A stretch of 64,000 nt of DNA from Thecaphora thlaspeos (Eukaryota; Basidiomycota; Ustilaginomycetes; Urocystidales; Glomosporiaceae): NCBI GenBank assembly GCA_900291925.1, contig UWYS01000004.1, forward strand, positions 310,001-374,000, in the 5' to 3' direction. How positions within the stretch are numbered: position 1 is the stretch's first letter; each line of letters starts with the position of its first letter. Of the stretch, positions 11,970 to 22,269 are shown piece after piece. The translations under genes were made by a program, and so were the position numbers. The notes under the pieces were generated by a model, which saw only the letters and a list, made by a program, of their open reading frames with translations, had not been told where the DNA came from and ran no database searches.

Positions 11970-14067
11970 ATGCCACCGTCGTCCTCTTCCTCCGCCGCAG
12001 CTGCAGCGGCCGCAGTGGCCTCGGCCTCATCCGGCGACAACTACTCGTCCTTCCCCGCCGTCAAGACCGAGGAACTCGTCGCCGTCCTCAACGAAATGGG
12101 CCTCTCCATCGGCGCAGAGGACATCGTAAAGCCACAGGGACACGTAGCACACCGCGTATTCGTCGCCTTCCTCGAGTGTCTCAGCGGCACAAACCAGGAA
12201 CTCATGGAGAGGACCAGGCACTCGACCTTGGCACAGACCGAGTACAAGGTGAGTATGCGAGCCACCACTCCGCCTGACGAATAGCGGCAGAGCGAGAGGT
12301 GACCAGACTGACGTTGTCTCCTCGATATCCCATGTACCTTCTGTCACCGTTCAGGAAATGTACGAAGACGGTCTCCAGTTCCTCATGCTCTTCCGCGAAG
12401 TGTGAGTCGGCCGGCTTCGATCTTCCCACCTCGCCCCTCTTTCCCCCCCATCACAACTCACCCCACCAACTGGCCTCTTGCTCCATGCTTTTGTTCCTCT
12501 TCCTACCTTCATCGCCAGCCGCGAGATGATGGCAGCAGCGACCATCACCGACTTTCACCTGCAGGACATGACCCGGCCCAACCCGAAGCGCTTCAAGCGT
12601 CAGATGTCGGCCCTCGTCAACTTCTACCGCTTCCGCTCCGACCGCATCGTCGAGTTCGAAGAGCTCATCACAAACTCGGAGGATCTAGAGACGAAACGCA
12701 ACGAGCTCGAGGATGAGATCGACAGGCATCGCTCGGACCTCGACAGGATCAAGTATATGTCGTGCGGCGATATGCTCGAGCACGGCCGTCCCTTCGGCTC
12801 AGCGTACTGACAACACCGTCCTTCTCCTTGCTTCCCTCTGCCGCGCGACAGGCTGCAACGCCAGATCGACGAGCCGAAGGTCGCCCTGCTTAAGGAATCC
12901 AACGCCCTCATCACCGACCAACTCCTCCAGGCGCGCAAGGTCCAGAAGAAGCTCATCGAGGAAGTCGACGTGCTCAAGTCGGAGCGCGAACAGCTCGTCA
13001 CCAAGCAGCAGGGTCTGATGGAAGAAAAGCTGCGCATCTCGGAGAAGCTCACCTATCTCAAGGCGCGCGTCGTCTCGAGTCCCAAAAAGATGAAGAGCAA
13101 CGTCCAGGAGCTGGTGGAGAAGGTCAACATGGATACCATGAGTTTGGGAGAGAGCGAGAAAAAGGCGAGAGAGTACGAAGAGAGGCTGGAGGTCTTGACC
13201 AACCTGGATGCCGTGAGTTTTCGTGGTACTCGGTTTCGCCTCGCCATTGCTCGCAAAGCTTACCTGGAATCTCCCCCACCTTGGCCGCCAACCGCAGGAC
13301 CTGGAAACAACGTTGGTCGCCATGGAACAAGTGAATGCCGAACTGCTGCGAACGTCTACGGAAGAACGAGACTATGAAGACACGTCTGCGCTCTGCGAAA
13401 CACGTCGACACGAACTGGAACAGCTGCAGCATCAACTGCAACAGACGGTGCGCAAGGTCCGCCTGGCGATCGAGAAGAACGAAAGGGCACGAAAGCTGTT
13501 GGAGGGAAAGATGGAGGTACACACGCAAAAGATGGAGACGCTGGGAGAAGAGTTGGAACGCATCAAGGCTGTCAAGCAGGAGAGGCTTGTCCTTGCTGAC
13601 CTGAGGTTGAATGAGGGAGACCAGATTGAAAACAAGGTGAGAGAAAGACAGAGGAGAGAGAGTCCGGACCTCGATCGTTTCGAGGAGGAAGTCAGATCCG
13701 ATCTAACGTCGCTTTTTTGGCGCTGTCACTTACCATTTATTTATTTTTGCCTCCCGTCTACCCTGGCCTTTCATCGGCATCGTGTAATATGGATATAGAT
13801 CAACGAACTTCGTCAGACGTACGACGAATACTGCTCACGCATGCACAGACAGAAGGAGTCAGTGGAAAAAGCCGTCAGTGCGTAACATCCCTCTCGTCCT
13901 TTCCCTTTTTTGTTTTTCCCTCTCTCCGTCGTTCTTATCGACCGCGTTGCTGACGGTTCACTCCTTCCGTCTTCTCATCTTGCACGCAACCAGCGGTGTA
14001 TATCAACACACTCACAACCACCCTCGACCTGGACCGATTCCAAGATACCACATCGCTTAACGTCTAG
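11970..14067 (+). CDS. NUF2: Kinetochore protein NUF2 (NDC80 complex)
   Basis: Seven exons (11970-12248, 12355-12401, 12519-12752, 12852-13212, 13298-13636, 13799-13877, 13994-14067), all in phase, giving 470 residues, close to the usual length of about 450-465. After an Ala/Ser-rich N-terminus, residues ~27-150 form the calponin-homology-like microtubule-binding region (FPAVKTEELVAVLNEMGL, then RPNPKRFKRQMSALVNFYRF). The rest is nearly continuous coiled coil with heptad Leu and charged residues. Nuf2 pairs with Ndc80 to attach kinetochores to spindle microtubules. Donors are mostly GTGAGT; one is GTATAT and one GTGCGT. A second kinetochore gene, MIS12, lies about 8 kb away. Confidence 0.93.
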
Positions 14068-14739
14068 AACCCGTCCCTTTCTTCCCCCTCTCCACTCTGT
14101 TCTCGAATCGATTTGTATCGGTCCGTTTTTGTTGTACTTTTATCCGATCTCATCCCTCTTCATTGTTCCGGTCCATGGTGAATGAGGTCATCTGTGTTTT
14201 TACTCCGCGTTGATGAGGATCTTTTTGCCCTCCCGCTCGACCGACCGACCGACGACGACGATGAGAAAGTGAGGTTGTGACTCACGATGCGGATCTTTGC
14301 ACAAATATGGAACGAGGATGACGAGGTGAAAGTGGGAGCAGCAGCGAATGAGCTTGTATTGCGTGAGCGAAACGGGACGGTTCAGTGTCGACGTTGACAG
14401 TGAGGAGGGCGGAGCTGAGGGAGGATCTGTCACTGGAGGCTGATGAGACGATAGGAGGCTCGAGTCTGAAAAGCTGAGGAAACGGTCTGATCCTACCTTT
14501 CTTGTGGGTTTTATGTGCTGCTGCTCATGAGTGGGACGGACAAGAGTCGATCGGAATGAGAAGAAGCTGGAACGGAACGGTACGGTACGGTACGGTACGG
14601 AGCGGAGCGGGAGAGAAGGGACCTTGATAGTATGGCGTGGCCACGAGCGAACGGGCCGATCGACGAGCTCGACGAGTGGAATTTGGAATCGTCGCAAGAT
14701 GACCGGCGCAGCTCGTCGAGAGTTGACAACGGGCCGCCC
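14068..14739. other. Convergent 3' region between NUF2 and Argonaute
   Basis: Presumably holds the 3' UTRs of both genes. Open frames here (for example 14200-14697 on the minus strand) have the low-complexity Ser/Pro/Arg composition of noise. A pentanucleotide repeat is listed separately. Confidence 0.6.
14571..14610. repeat. Pentanucleotide tandem repeat (NACGG)n
   Basis: Eight consecutive 5-mers: two AACGG, four TACGG and two AGCGG. It lies just beyond the 3' end of Argonaute. Confidence 0.85.
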
Positions 14740-17700
14740 TCACATGAACCACATCGTCTCGGTAAAGATGTCGGCCCTCATGAGCGACTTCATCGTCTCT
14801 TCCGGGTCGTAGTCTTCGATGCTGCGCGCATCCCTGCTGCCGGAGCTGACGACGGTCGAGACGTCGCTAAACTCGGGCCAGACGAGCGCCCTGGCCTTGG
14901 TGGCGAGATGGTGAGCGTAGTAAGCCGGCGGGACGAGCGAGACGGACCTCGTGGCGCGCGCGTACGAGTAACAGAGCGAATAGATTGTCTTCTGCAGCGA
15001 GTCGGAGCTGAAGCCGTTCTCGTCCATCAGCACCACGTAGTGCGCCGGAATCGTCGTGCCCACCAGGCCGGCCTGCGACTGGAGGTAGAAGTCGAACGCA
15101 TACGGCGATGTGATGTCGCGGTCGACGACCACGCCGGCGGGCAAATTGCCCGAACGGCCATCGGTATCCTTGGGACTTTCAGCGAAGAAGCGCGTGTGAT
15201 GGCGCTTGCCGCAAATCACGTAGGTTACTTTCACCTGCGCCTTTGGATCGACCTGGCGCACGGCGTCCTTGAGTGCGTAGACCTCGTGATCCAGCACACT
15301 CTGGTACTGTCCCTCCGACACTCCGTCGCGGAAGACGATGATCGAAGACGGGAGGCGGGGGTTGCGCTTTTTCCAGCGCTCCAGGTGGCCGACAAACATC
15401 GACTCGGCGTGCATCAGCACCTCCTGGGCCTGGCCGCTGCGGCGCGTGCGGGGGTTCAGCTGGTGGCGGATCTGCGAAGAGTAACGGCTGCGCTTGCCGT
15501 CGGTGGTGGCAACCGAGCACGCGATCGACGGCAGGTCTGTGCCGGGCGCAGGGTGGGTCACGTCGACACCCATCAGCATTGTCTGCGGGCCCAAGCCGGG
15601 CAGGTCACGCTCGCCAACGGTGTGGGTGGTGCCGCCGAGCTTGATAGCCACCTTCATCGCGACGTTGGCCGTGTACTGGAGCTGGCCCCTGTCGTTGAAG
15701 GCCTTCTTGGTGTTGACCACCTGCGAGGCGACGGGCGAGTTAAGCTTGAGAGCCGAGACGCGCTTGATCTCGTCGTAGAAGGGCGTGTCGACGCGATCCA
15801 TGATGCAGAAGAACAGCTGCGGGATGATGGGGGGGCCGCCCTTGCTGAACGCCTTGCCCTGCTGGAAGGCGGCGCGGCCGGCCTGGTTGAGCGTGTTGCG
15901 GATGACGCCGGGGTCGGTGCTCGTCTCTGTGAAGTAAGGCGGCTGTCGGTTGACAACCCTGACGCCGAGGTTGTGAAGCGTGCCTATCTGGGCGTCGAGG
16001 AAGCGCTTGACCATGGGCTCGGGCTGGCGCGAGAAGTTGACGACGGCCCAGACGACGAGGTTCTGGCCCCCGTCGACAAACTTGGCGTTGGCGAGGTTCC
16101 AACAGCCGTTCATAATGCGCGGGCGCTGGCCGCCGGGCGAGTAGACGACGTCGGGCGCCTGTAGGACGCGGGCGTCGGAGTGGATGAGCTGAGGACTGAT
16201 GTTGACACCCCACTCACGGATCCTCTGATCGCTCTCGTAGTTGAGCTGGCGCCTAATTTTGTCGATGCGGCGCATTTTGACGTCAGGGCGCTGAGCGCAC
16301 TCCCGGATCATGTCCTGAACCTGCATAGGGTTCAGGCGCATGGGCGGGAGGGGAGCGCTGCCGGGGACGATAGCGCAGACCTCCATGGGTACGAAGCTCT
16401 TGCCGTCGCTGAGGATCACGCAAGGGAGGTTGGGAAAGCGGACGGTGTAGTTGAACTTCTGTTTGAAGTAGGACGGGATGGTGTGCTGGGTGCCGTCCTT
16501 GAGAGCGAACAACATCTGGCCGGCCGACCTGGGGGTGAAGCCCTTGAAACGCTCGGCCTTGTTCGTGGGACGGTGGGTGACCCTGACCTGGCAACCTTTG
16601 AGTCGCTTACGTAGCTCCTGCAGCTGACCGGGGTTGAGGTCGCGGATCGGCGAGCCGCCGCCTCCCCCGCCTCCGCCGGGAGGTCCGCCACCGCGACCGG
16701 CGAAGCCGCCTCGGCCAGGGGGACCGCCGCGGCCGCCACTGGGGGCGAGGTTGAGGATCTTGGCGGCAACGGTGAGCAGGTCGCCGCCGGCGAGGAAGGC
16801 AGAGAAGGCGGCGTCGATGTTGACGACGAGTCCGCTCATAGTAGGGCGGACGGACTGGAAGAAGCCTCGCCAAACCTCGGCGCCGCCAAAGATGGGTAGG
16901 GTGTCGTTCTCATCGAAGTAGCGATGACGGCCCGCGCCCTGAATGCGGTAGCGCTTGGCGGGCTCGTTCGCGAGCAGAGTGTCGAGCGCCTGAAGGCCAT
17001 CGAAGACCTGGCCGAGAACGTTGGCGTTGCCCGAGGTCATGGCAATCTGACGGTCGCCGGCGCAGTACGCCTGGAGGCGCGAGAGGTCGACCTCGCGCAC
17101 CTTCTTGATGCGCATGCTGAATGCGCGGTTGCTGTCGCGGCGGCTGGTAGGAGCAGCGCCACCGACGGTCGCGCCGAGCGTGCCTGGGATCGCAGCGAGG
17201 GCCTGCCTAGGAGGAAGACGGACCTCGAGCACCATCTCCTCGAAGGGAAGGGGACGCTGGGCAAATGCGTTCTTGCGTCCGTCGAAGGCAATGCCAGCAA
17301 CGATGCCGGCGGTGAGGCCATTGGTACCGGCGGCGGCGGCCTCGGCGAGACCGTGCTCCAGGATCTGAAACTGGAGAAGCGGAGGCAGGCCCTTCTCCGC
17401 GACGCGGCTCGGGGGGCTGCGAAAGGATGGTAGAGGCACAATAGTCGGTCTCAGCGTCTCGACCGCAGGTACAAGGACACAGGCCATCGAAAATGACGAC
17501 GATGCTCACGGGGCTTGGCCCTCTTCGTAGATGGGGTCAATCTTGACGTCGAGCTGCCAGATGACATTGTTGCCCGGGGTGCCGACGGTCATCTTGTAGG
17601 CGTTCAGGAGGACCTTGACACGCCTCCCCTGTGTGCCTCCCTTGTCAGGGCGCCTAGCAACGTCTGTGCAATTGGGAACAAAGAAATCAGAAGGAATGGC

Positions 17701-17863
17701 GGACGGTCAGCTCACAGGATCGGTCAAGCAGCGCCCGTCTCATTGGATTGCCATCCTGCGTCAACCAGGTGGACTTACTGAGGAGAGTGGCGCTCTGCAG
17801 GGCCTGAAAACGGATGGCCTCAGGATCGGTAGCACCGGCGGTCTTGGGATCCATTGTAGTCAT
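14740..17863 (-). CDS. AGO: Argonaute protein
   Basis: Three exons (17863-17779, 17663-17510, 17416-14740), 971 residues. Introns of 115 and 93 nt have GTAAGT and GTGAGC donors and joining phases. It has the N domain (KVLLNAYKM, then VIWQLDVKIDPIYEE), a PAZ region around residues 350-470, MID, and a C-terminal PIWI domain. The PIWI slicer tetrad appears complete: Asp in MGVDVTHP (~698), Glu in AQEVLMHAE (~743), Asp in FRDGVSEGQ (~775) and His in YYAHHLATK (~917). The protein ends TMWFM, like the aromatic C-termini of other Argonautes. A Gly/Arg-rich insert sits between L1 and PAZ. Argonautes bind small RNAs and silence targets, including transposons. A damaged transposon lies directly upstream. 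Confidence 0.95.
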
Positions 17864-18226
17864 CGTGGTTGTCGAGGACGATCGGGCAGAAATAAACGGG
17901 GCGGATGGGTTGCTCCTGATGGCGGGCGCCTGAGGAGGAGGGAGGGTGAAAGGTCGGAATGCGTACGAGGAAGATAAGATGGGAGGAAAAGAGGCAGAGG
18001 GAAGGGATGCGAGGAGGGCGAGGTGGGAGGGGTCCGAGAGCAAAGTGCGCCTCCTATATATACCCATGGGCCTCTGTTTCCTGATGCGGTTTGGCTTGCC
18101 TGGCTGCTCGCTCGGCTTGTCTCGGCTTGCCTGTGTCCAAAGGGAGTGCTGCAACGCACGGCGCAGAGTGAACGGATGAGGTTTGGGCCAGGTGCGGGCG
18201 CAGGCAGGCCGGGTGGCTGAGCAGTG
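17864..18226. other. Argonaute promoter region
   Basis: 363 bp between the Argonaute start codon and the left end of the transposon. It holds a TATA-like sequence. With the transposon in place, this is all the native upstream DNA left next to the gene. Confidence 0.6.
18055..18062 (-). promoter_or_regulatory. TATA-like box upstream of Argonaute
   Basis: TATATATA in a GC-rich context, about 190 bp upstream of the Argonaute ATG on its coding strand. Position and isolation suit a core promoter; the transcription start itself cannot be seen. Confidence 0.5.
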
Positions 18227-18304
18227 ACGCGTTTCCCTAGGAATCCGGCCGAAAAAAAGCAGTCTACCACCCTCACTACCACCATCACCGCCATTGTCGT
18301 CGAC
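18227..18304. repeat. Left terminal inverted repeat of the pogo-like element
   Basis: 78 nt, reverse complement of 19510-19604 apart from the 17-nt duplication and one mismatch in the right copy. It ends internally at GTCGAC. Confidence 0.93.
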
Positions 18305-18418
18305 CACTCTACTATCCACCGCATCTCCTGACTGCCCCCACTGCTCTCTCTCAGCACCCACCGACACATCAATGTGAGCTGTACCACCCACGTCCCACCA
18401 TGCCACCCTCACCTACGC

Positions 18419-19384
18419 AGCAAGTACAACCATGCGCTCGAGAATCAGCGCATGGACGGCGCTTTGCTCGACAACCTCACCGCCTTCTTCAACATCTTCT
18501 GCCGCATGCTGCGCGAGTACGACATTGGCCAAGACCAGATCTTCAACATGGATGAGATGGGGGTCATCATGGGCTTCTCAAGGAGGCAAAAGGTTGTCCT
18601 GCCGGAGAACAAGAAGAACGCCTTCCATGTGCAGCCAGGAAACCGTGAGTCGACCACAGTGGTGGAGTGTATTGGCCCAAGCGGGCAGCTTCTGGATGCG
18701 CTGGTGATCTAGCAGGGCAAGTGGCACCACCTTGGCAAGCACCGCCGCATAGAGGGACCAGGCAAAGGCTGGCACTTTGCCGTCTTGCCCAAGGGGTGGA
18801 CAAGCAACAACTTGGCGCTCGAGTGGCTGGAGCGGGTGTTTGACCCGCAGACGAGGCCAACGGGTGCTCGAGAGAAGGACTGGCGGCTCCTGCTGCTTGA
18901 CGGGCACGCCTCGCACGTCTCGGTCAAGTTCTGCGACCAGTGCTGGAAGCGGCGCATCGTGCTCGTCTGCTTCCCAGCGCACGCCACGCATGTGATCCAG
19001 CCGCTCGACACGGCCATCTTTGGGCCCATCAAGCACTCCTATGGCCGCCAAGTCGCGGCGCACGGTGGCGCCAAGATGGTTGACCGGATCCACTTTGCCA
19101 AGTACTACGCCAAGGCGCGCAAGGGCATCAGCAAGACGTCGGTCCGCAAGGCCTTTGCTGACGTTGGCCTCACCTTGCCCGCTGCAGCAGAGAAGGTCCT
19201 CGCCAAGCTGCCAGGCTTCAAGCCTCGCAATCAGACCCTGCCGCCAGTCGAGGGCCCCTTTTTCAACACTCCAACCAACCCAGCTCGCTTTCACAACCTC
19301 CCGCTGAGCCTGTCAAGCTCGCCGCCACTGCCTCAGCTTGCTCTCAATCCCGCTTTGGCCGGACCAAGCTTGCACAACCCCTGA
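18419..19384 (+). pseudogene. Truncated DDE transposase (DDE_1 superfamily, pogo/Fot1-like)
   Basis: The conceptual frame has the DDD catalytic triad: Asp in IFNMDEMGV, Asp in LLLDGHASH and Asp in VIQPLDTAIFG, with the typical KGWTSNNLALEWLE stretch between the first two. An in-frame TAG at 18710-18712 falls between LLDALVI and QGKWHHL; relatives usually have an aromatic residue there, so a Tyr-to-stop change is likely. The N-terminal helix-turn-helix and CENP-B-like DNA-binding domains expected of this family are absent, the space to the left inverted repeat being only about 115 bp. The copy is therefore very unlikely to encode an active enzyme. Confidence 0.88.
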
Positions 19385-19509
19385 CTCCATTTCAGTGACC
19401 TGTACGGCAGCCGTGGTGGACTGGCTGAGCGTTTCTGATGGCCCAATGTATGCAGCAAGTGTCAAAATGGATTGCATTGCTTGTCCAGTGCTTGATACAC
19501 AACAGAGCC

Positions 19510-19604
19510 GTCGACGACAATGGCGGTGATGGTGGTAGTGAGGGTGGTAGACTGCTTTTTTTCGGCCGGATTCCTAGGGAGGCCGAATTCCTAGGGAAAC
19601 GCGT
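19510..19604. repeat. Right terminal inverted repeat of the pogo-like element, with internal 17-nt duplication
   Basis: Reverse complement of 18227-18304. The motif GGCCGGATTCCTAGGGA is followed by a second near-copy starting at 19581, which explains why this arm is 17 nt longer. Confidence 0.9.
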
Positions 19605-20744
19605 TAGATGAGTTGGTGGCGGATGGGCGGAGGCCGGTCAGCGCTGGCTCGATCCCCTGCCTAAGTGAGTGTCTTCTCTCGCGTCAGGCGGGCAGAGAGA
19701 GAGGGTGATGAAACTGAGGAGGGATGTGAGGGAGAGCGGGCGAGGGATGAGGCGGGCAGAGGGGGAGCTCCGTATCGATGCGGGTAGAGTGGAGACGGCA
19801 TTGCCGCGAGATAGCAAAAGCAGGCAGGCAGGCGTAGCCATGAAGAGTATGTAAAGCTCGGGCCATGCGCAGCCTGCAGCCAGACAAGCTGCGCCCCGCG
19901 TAGAGGATGAGGCGCGGCACCACGCTCGTCACCACGGAGCGCCCTAGCCTGCCTGCGCCCGCTCTTCGTCCCGTCGTGTCAGAAAGCTTGTCTGCCCAGT
20001 CCGCAACGACGTCCGTCGATCCGCTGATGTAAAGGTAGTGCAAGAAGTAAATATTGTTAAACTCAGGTAGCGCCGGCCTTCCATAAATACCCTACAAAAC
20101 TCTAACGGCGGACCTGCGCAGGCTGCCGGTCTATCTCTTATCTGCGTCACTAACGAAGCTTGAGAAGGGAGGAAGTTGGAAAACGGCGGCGCCATCGTCG
20201 CCACTCCGACACGATTTGGCGTCTCGCCGGTCCGTCTTCATCTAGGCGGACCGAGCCCGCATCTTTCTGGCAGAGCGAAGTAAGGCGGCCTGCGTCTCTG
20301 CTCTAGTCACCATGCATCCGAGTGAAATGGACTCGTCGCATTGCTTCGGAACGACGCCCAGGAACCCGACGCCGCACGGCCTACCTCCTGCCTGTGCAGC
20401 GTGGCCGGGCCGCTCCCGCTCTTCCTTCACATGCGGCCCGCGGTGCTTTGTCGCCGCTAGAGTAGAGTATGGTGGTGTACTTGTCACCGGGAGGGCGGAA
20501 CTGGGCTGGAGCCGCTGCGCCGGCTTGATCGTCAGATGAAGAGGCAGGCGACTCCGAGCCATTACAGGCAAAGCCGCACGCACAGACCCGTCAGATGGCG
20601 AGTGAGGAGATCGACCTCTCATTTGCGTGATTTGTGTGCCTGCGCGGTGTGCGGTGTGGGAGGTTGCTTGGGTGGGTAATGTACAAGGCTGGCCCTAGCT
20701 CAGCAGGGAGTGAAAGTCAGGTAAAGGGAAGAGCGAACGGCAGA
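19605..20744. other. Intergenic region between the transposon and PRE1
   Basis: About 1.1 kb. No open frame here resembles a protein. The right end presumably contains the PRE1 3' UTR. A purine-rich stretch lies near 19690-19790. Nothing else recognised. Confidence 0.55.
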
Positions 20745-21456
20745 CTAGAGCTGGACAGTGCGCGCTCCGTTGCGGTCAACGACGCGGACGGTGAACGTGC
20801 CCAGGTCGACGATGAACCGCGTCTTGAGCTCGTTGATGCAACGCTTCAGCAGGTCCAGCCCTTCTTCCAGATTCATGTCCGGACGGTGGTAGCGGTCGAG
20901 CGTGCTCAGCGCAAAGTAGGCGCCGTAGCCGTGTGCCGCAAAGGGTACCGTCGCCAGCGTGCCGAGGTAGTCGACCCAGTAGAGCGCTGGCTCCGATGTC
21001 GGCAGGTCGAAGCCGCCCAGCATCAGGTTGACCTGGTACGGCTTGCGCGAACGCAGCGACTCCGCCAGCTCCTTGCGCACGTAGGCAGCCGCCGCTCGCG
21101 GTCGTAGTTCGACGTGGTTTCTGTGCGCGGGTCGACGTCAGGCCAGGAAGATGAAGATGGGGGAGGACGTGGTCAGCATGAGCACATCCTGGTCAGTGTC
21201 GGGGACCGACCAGCTACCGCGGTCGGATGGCTGTGCCGACGACGCACCGGATACCGTAGAGCCTGAGGTTCCTCTCGATGTACTCGGAGAATTGTAGGGT
21301 GTCGCCCGACTCGCCCGAGTAGGTCATGACGAGGTGGTCGCTGAGAACCTTTTGCTTGTCCTCGTTAGTCTTCATCTTGACGATGGACCTCGCCGCGTTC
21401 GAGTCCGAGGCAATAATGGTGTAGCCCTTGCCAGTGATGCCGAACGAGCACTCCAT
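20745..21456 (-). CDS. PRE1: 20S proteasome subunit beta-4 (PRE1 / PSMB2 type)
   Basis: Two exons (21456-21248, 21120-20745), 194 residues, with a 127-nt GTGCGT...CAG intron. It starts directly with the mature-type sequence MECSFGITGKGYTIIASDS and has no propeptide. The residue after the Met is Glu rather than the catalytic Thr, as in the non-catalytic beta-4 subunit. Further support: RSIVKMKTNEDK, the exon junction giving NHVELRPRAAAAYVRKELA, the SRKPYQVNLMLGGFD stretch, and a C-terminus rich in beta strands. It forms part of the beta rings of the 20S core. Upstream it diverges from MIS12. Confidence 0.94.
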
Positions 21457-22269
21457 GATGGGCGGTTGTGTGGGCGGCGAGAGGAGATAGACGCTGGGGT
21501 GGGTGCAGCCCTTCCAAACGGGTAGACTCGGAGTGTGTGTTCTGAGCGTGTGACGCTTCCGAGGCTGGCGGCAAGGTGCGGGCGAGGATGGACGAGATGG
21601 ATCTGATTGTTCGATCTGACAAGGACGAGGGAGGCTTGGTGGTTGGAGGGCGAGGGGATGGGGAGGAGGTAGAGGCGAAGGGTGGAGGAGGTGGTGTGTT
21701 GGAAGGCGAGCGAGCCTCAAGGTGGACTGTCGCGCAGCGTGCGTGGCGGCAAGAGGCCGGTGATCGGGGCCAGGCAAACCGCCCCGCACTCACTGTGCCG
21801 CCCGCGCGCCGCCTCCACCTGCCAGCTGTCCCGACTTCCGGCAGGCCGGTCCGTGTTGCTGTGGCACGGGTCACGGGGGTGGCTGGTGCTCACCGCCGGT
21901 GCTGGTGGCGCCAGGCCCGACACACATCCAAAGAGGGAGCACTCCCCTCTCATTGTCTCAGCGGAGAGCCCATTGACATCGAGGTCTTGCCATTCACCAG
22001 CAGACGATCATGGAGGCCGATGCTATCCACCCATGCTAGAGCGCCGCCTGCCAAGGAAGAGGGCGGTGGCTCGAGTTAGTGGAGCTGGCTTGGGGTCGCC
22101 GACACGCGACGCGCTGGGTGTGCGTGTTTGGGCGAGGCGAGCGAGAAAAGGTGTTGGTCAGAGGCCGTTCCTTGCTGCACCGCGCCTCGTACCTTCCTGG
22201 ACATCCACCAGCACGCCCTATCCCCCCTATCCCCCTCTTTGCTCGCCACCACCCAAACCAACGGACACC
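21457..22269. other. Divergent promoter region, PRE1 / MIS12
   Basis: About 810 bp between the starts of PRE1 and MIS12. The frame of MIS12 stays open upstream to about 21682, but the peptide is arginine-rich noise and the first plausible ATG is at 22270. Pyrimidine-rich sequence precedes the MIS12 start. No other gene is seen. Confidence 0.6.

Larger units (their letters stand above)
18227..19604 (+). mobile_element. Degenerate pogo/Fot1-like DNA transposon with 78-bp inverted repeats
   Basis: The 1378-bp element is bounded by inverted repeats 18227-18304 and 19510-19604. The repeats match at all but one position, except that the right copy carries an extra 17 nt, a partial duplication of its own outer end. 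Outermost sequence is ACGCGTTTCCCTAGGAAT. The right flank has TA and the left has TG, so a TA target duplication with one mutation is possible but not proven. Inside is a transposase remnant lacking its N-terminal DNA-binding part and carrying an in-frame TAG. High repeat identity suggests fairly recent mobility, probably driven by a transposase supplied elsewhere (inference). Confidence 0.88.

Noticed and set aside
14632..16164. 510-codon open frame antisense to Argonaute
   Set aside because: Same reason; the minus-strand frame carries all the conserved PIWI motifs and the antisense peptide is compositionally odd.
17417..17487. First 24 codons of the uninterrupted Argonaute frame as the true N-terminus
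   Set aside because: They lie inside a clear GTGAGC...CAG intron; two upstream exons in matching phase supply the conserved N domain.
19600..19660. tRNA-like A and B boxes next to the transposon end
   Set aside because: The B-box-like GGCTCGATCCC does not form a T-arm with its flanks, and no acceptor stem can be drawn.
21682..22269. N-terminal extension of MIS12
   Set aside because: The frame is open but the peptide looks like non-coding sequence, and the ATG at 22270 follows a pyrimidine-rich leader.
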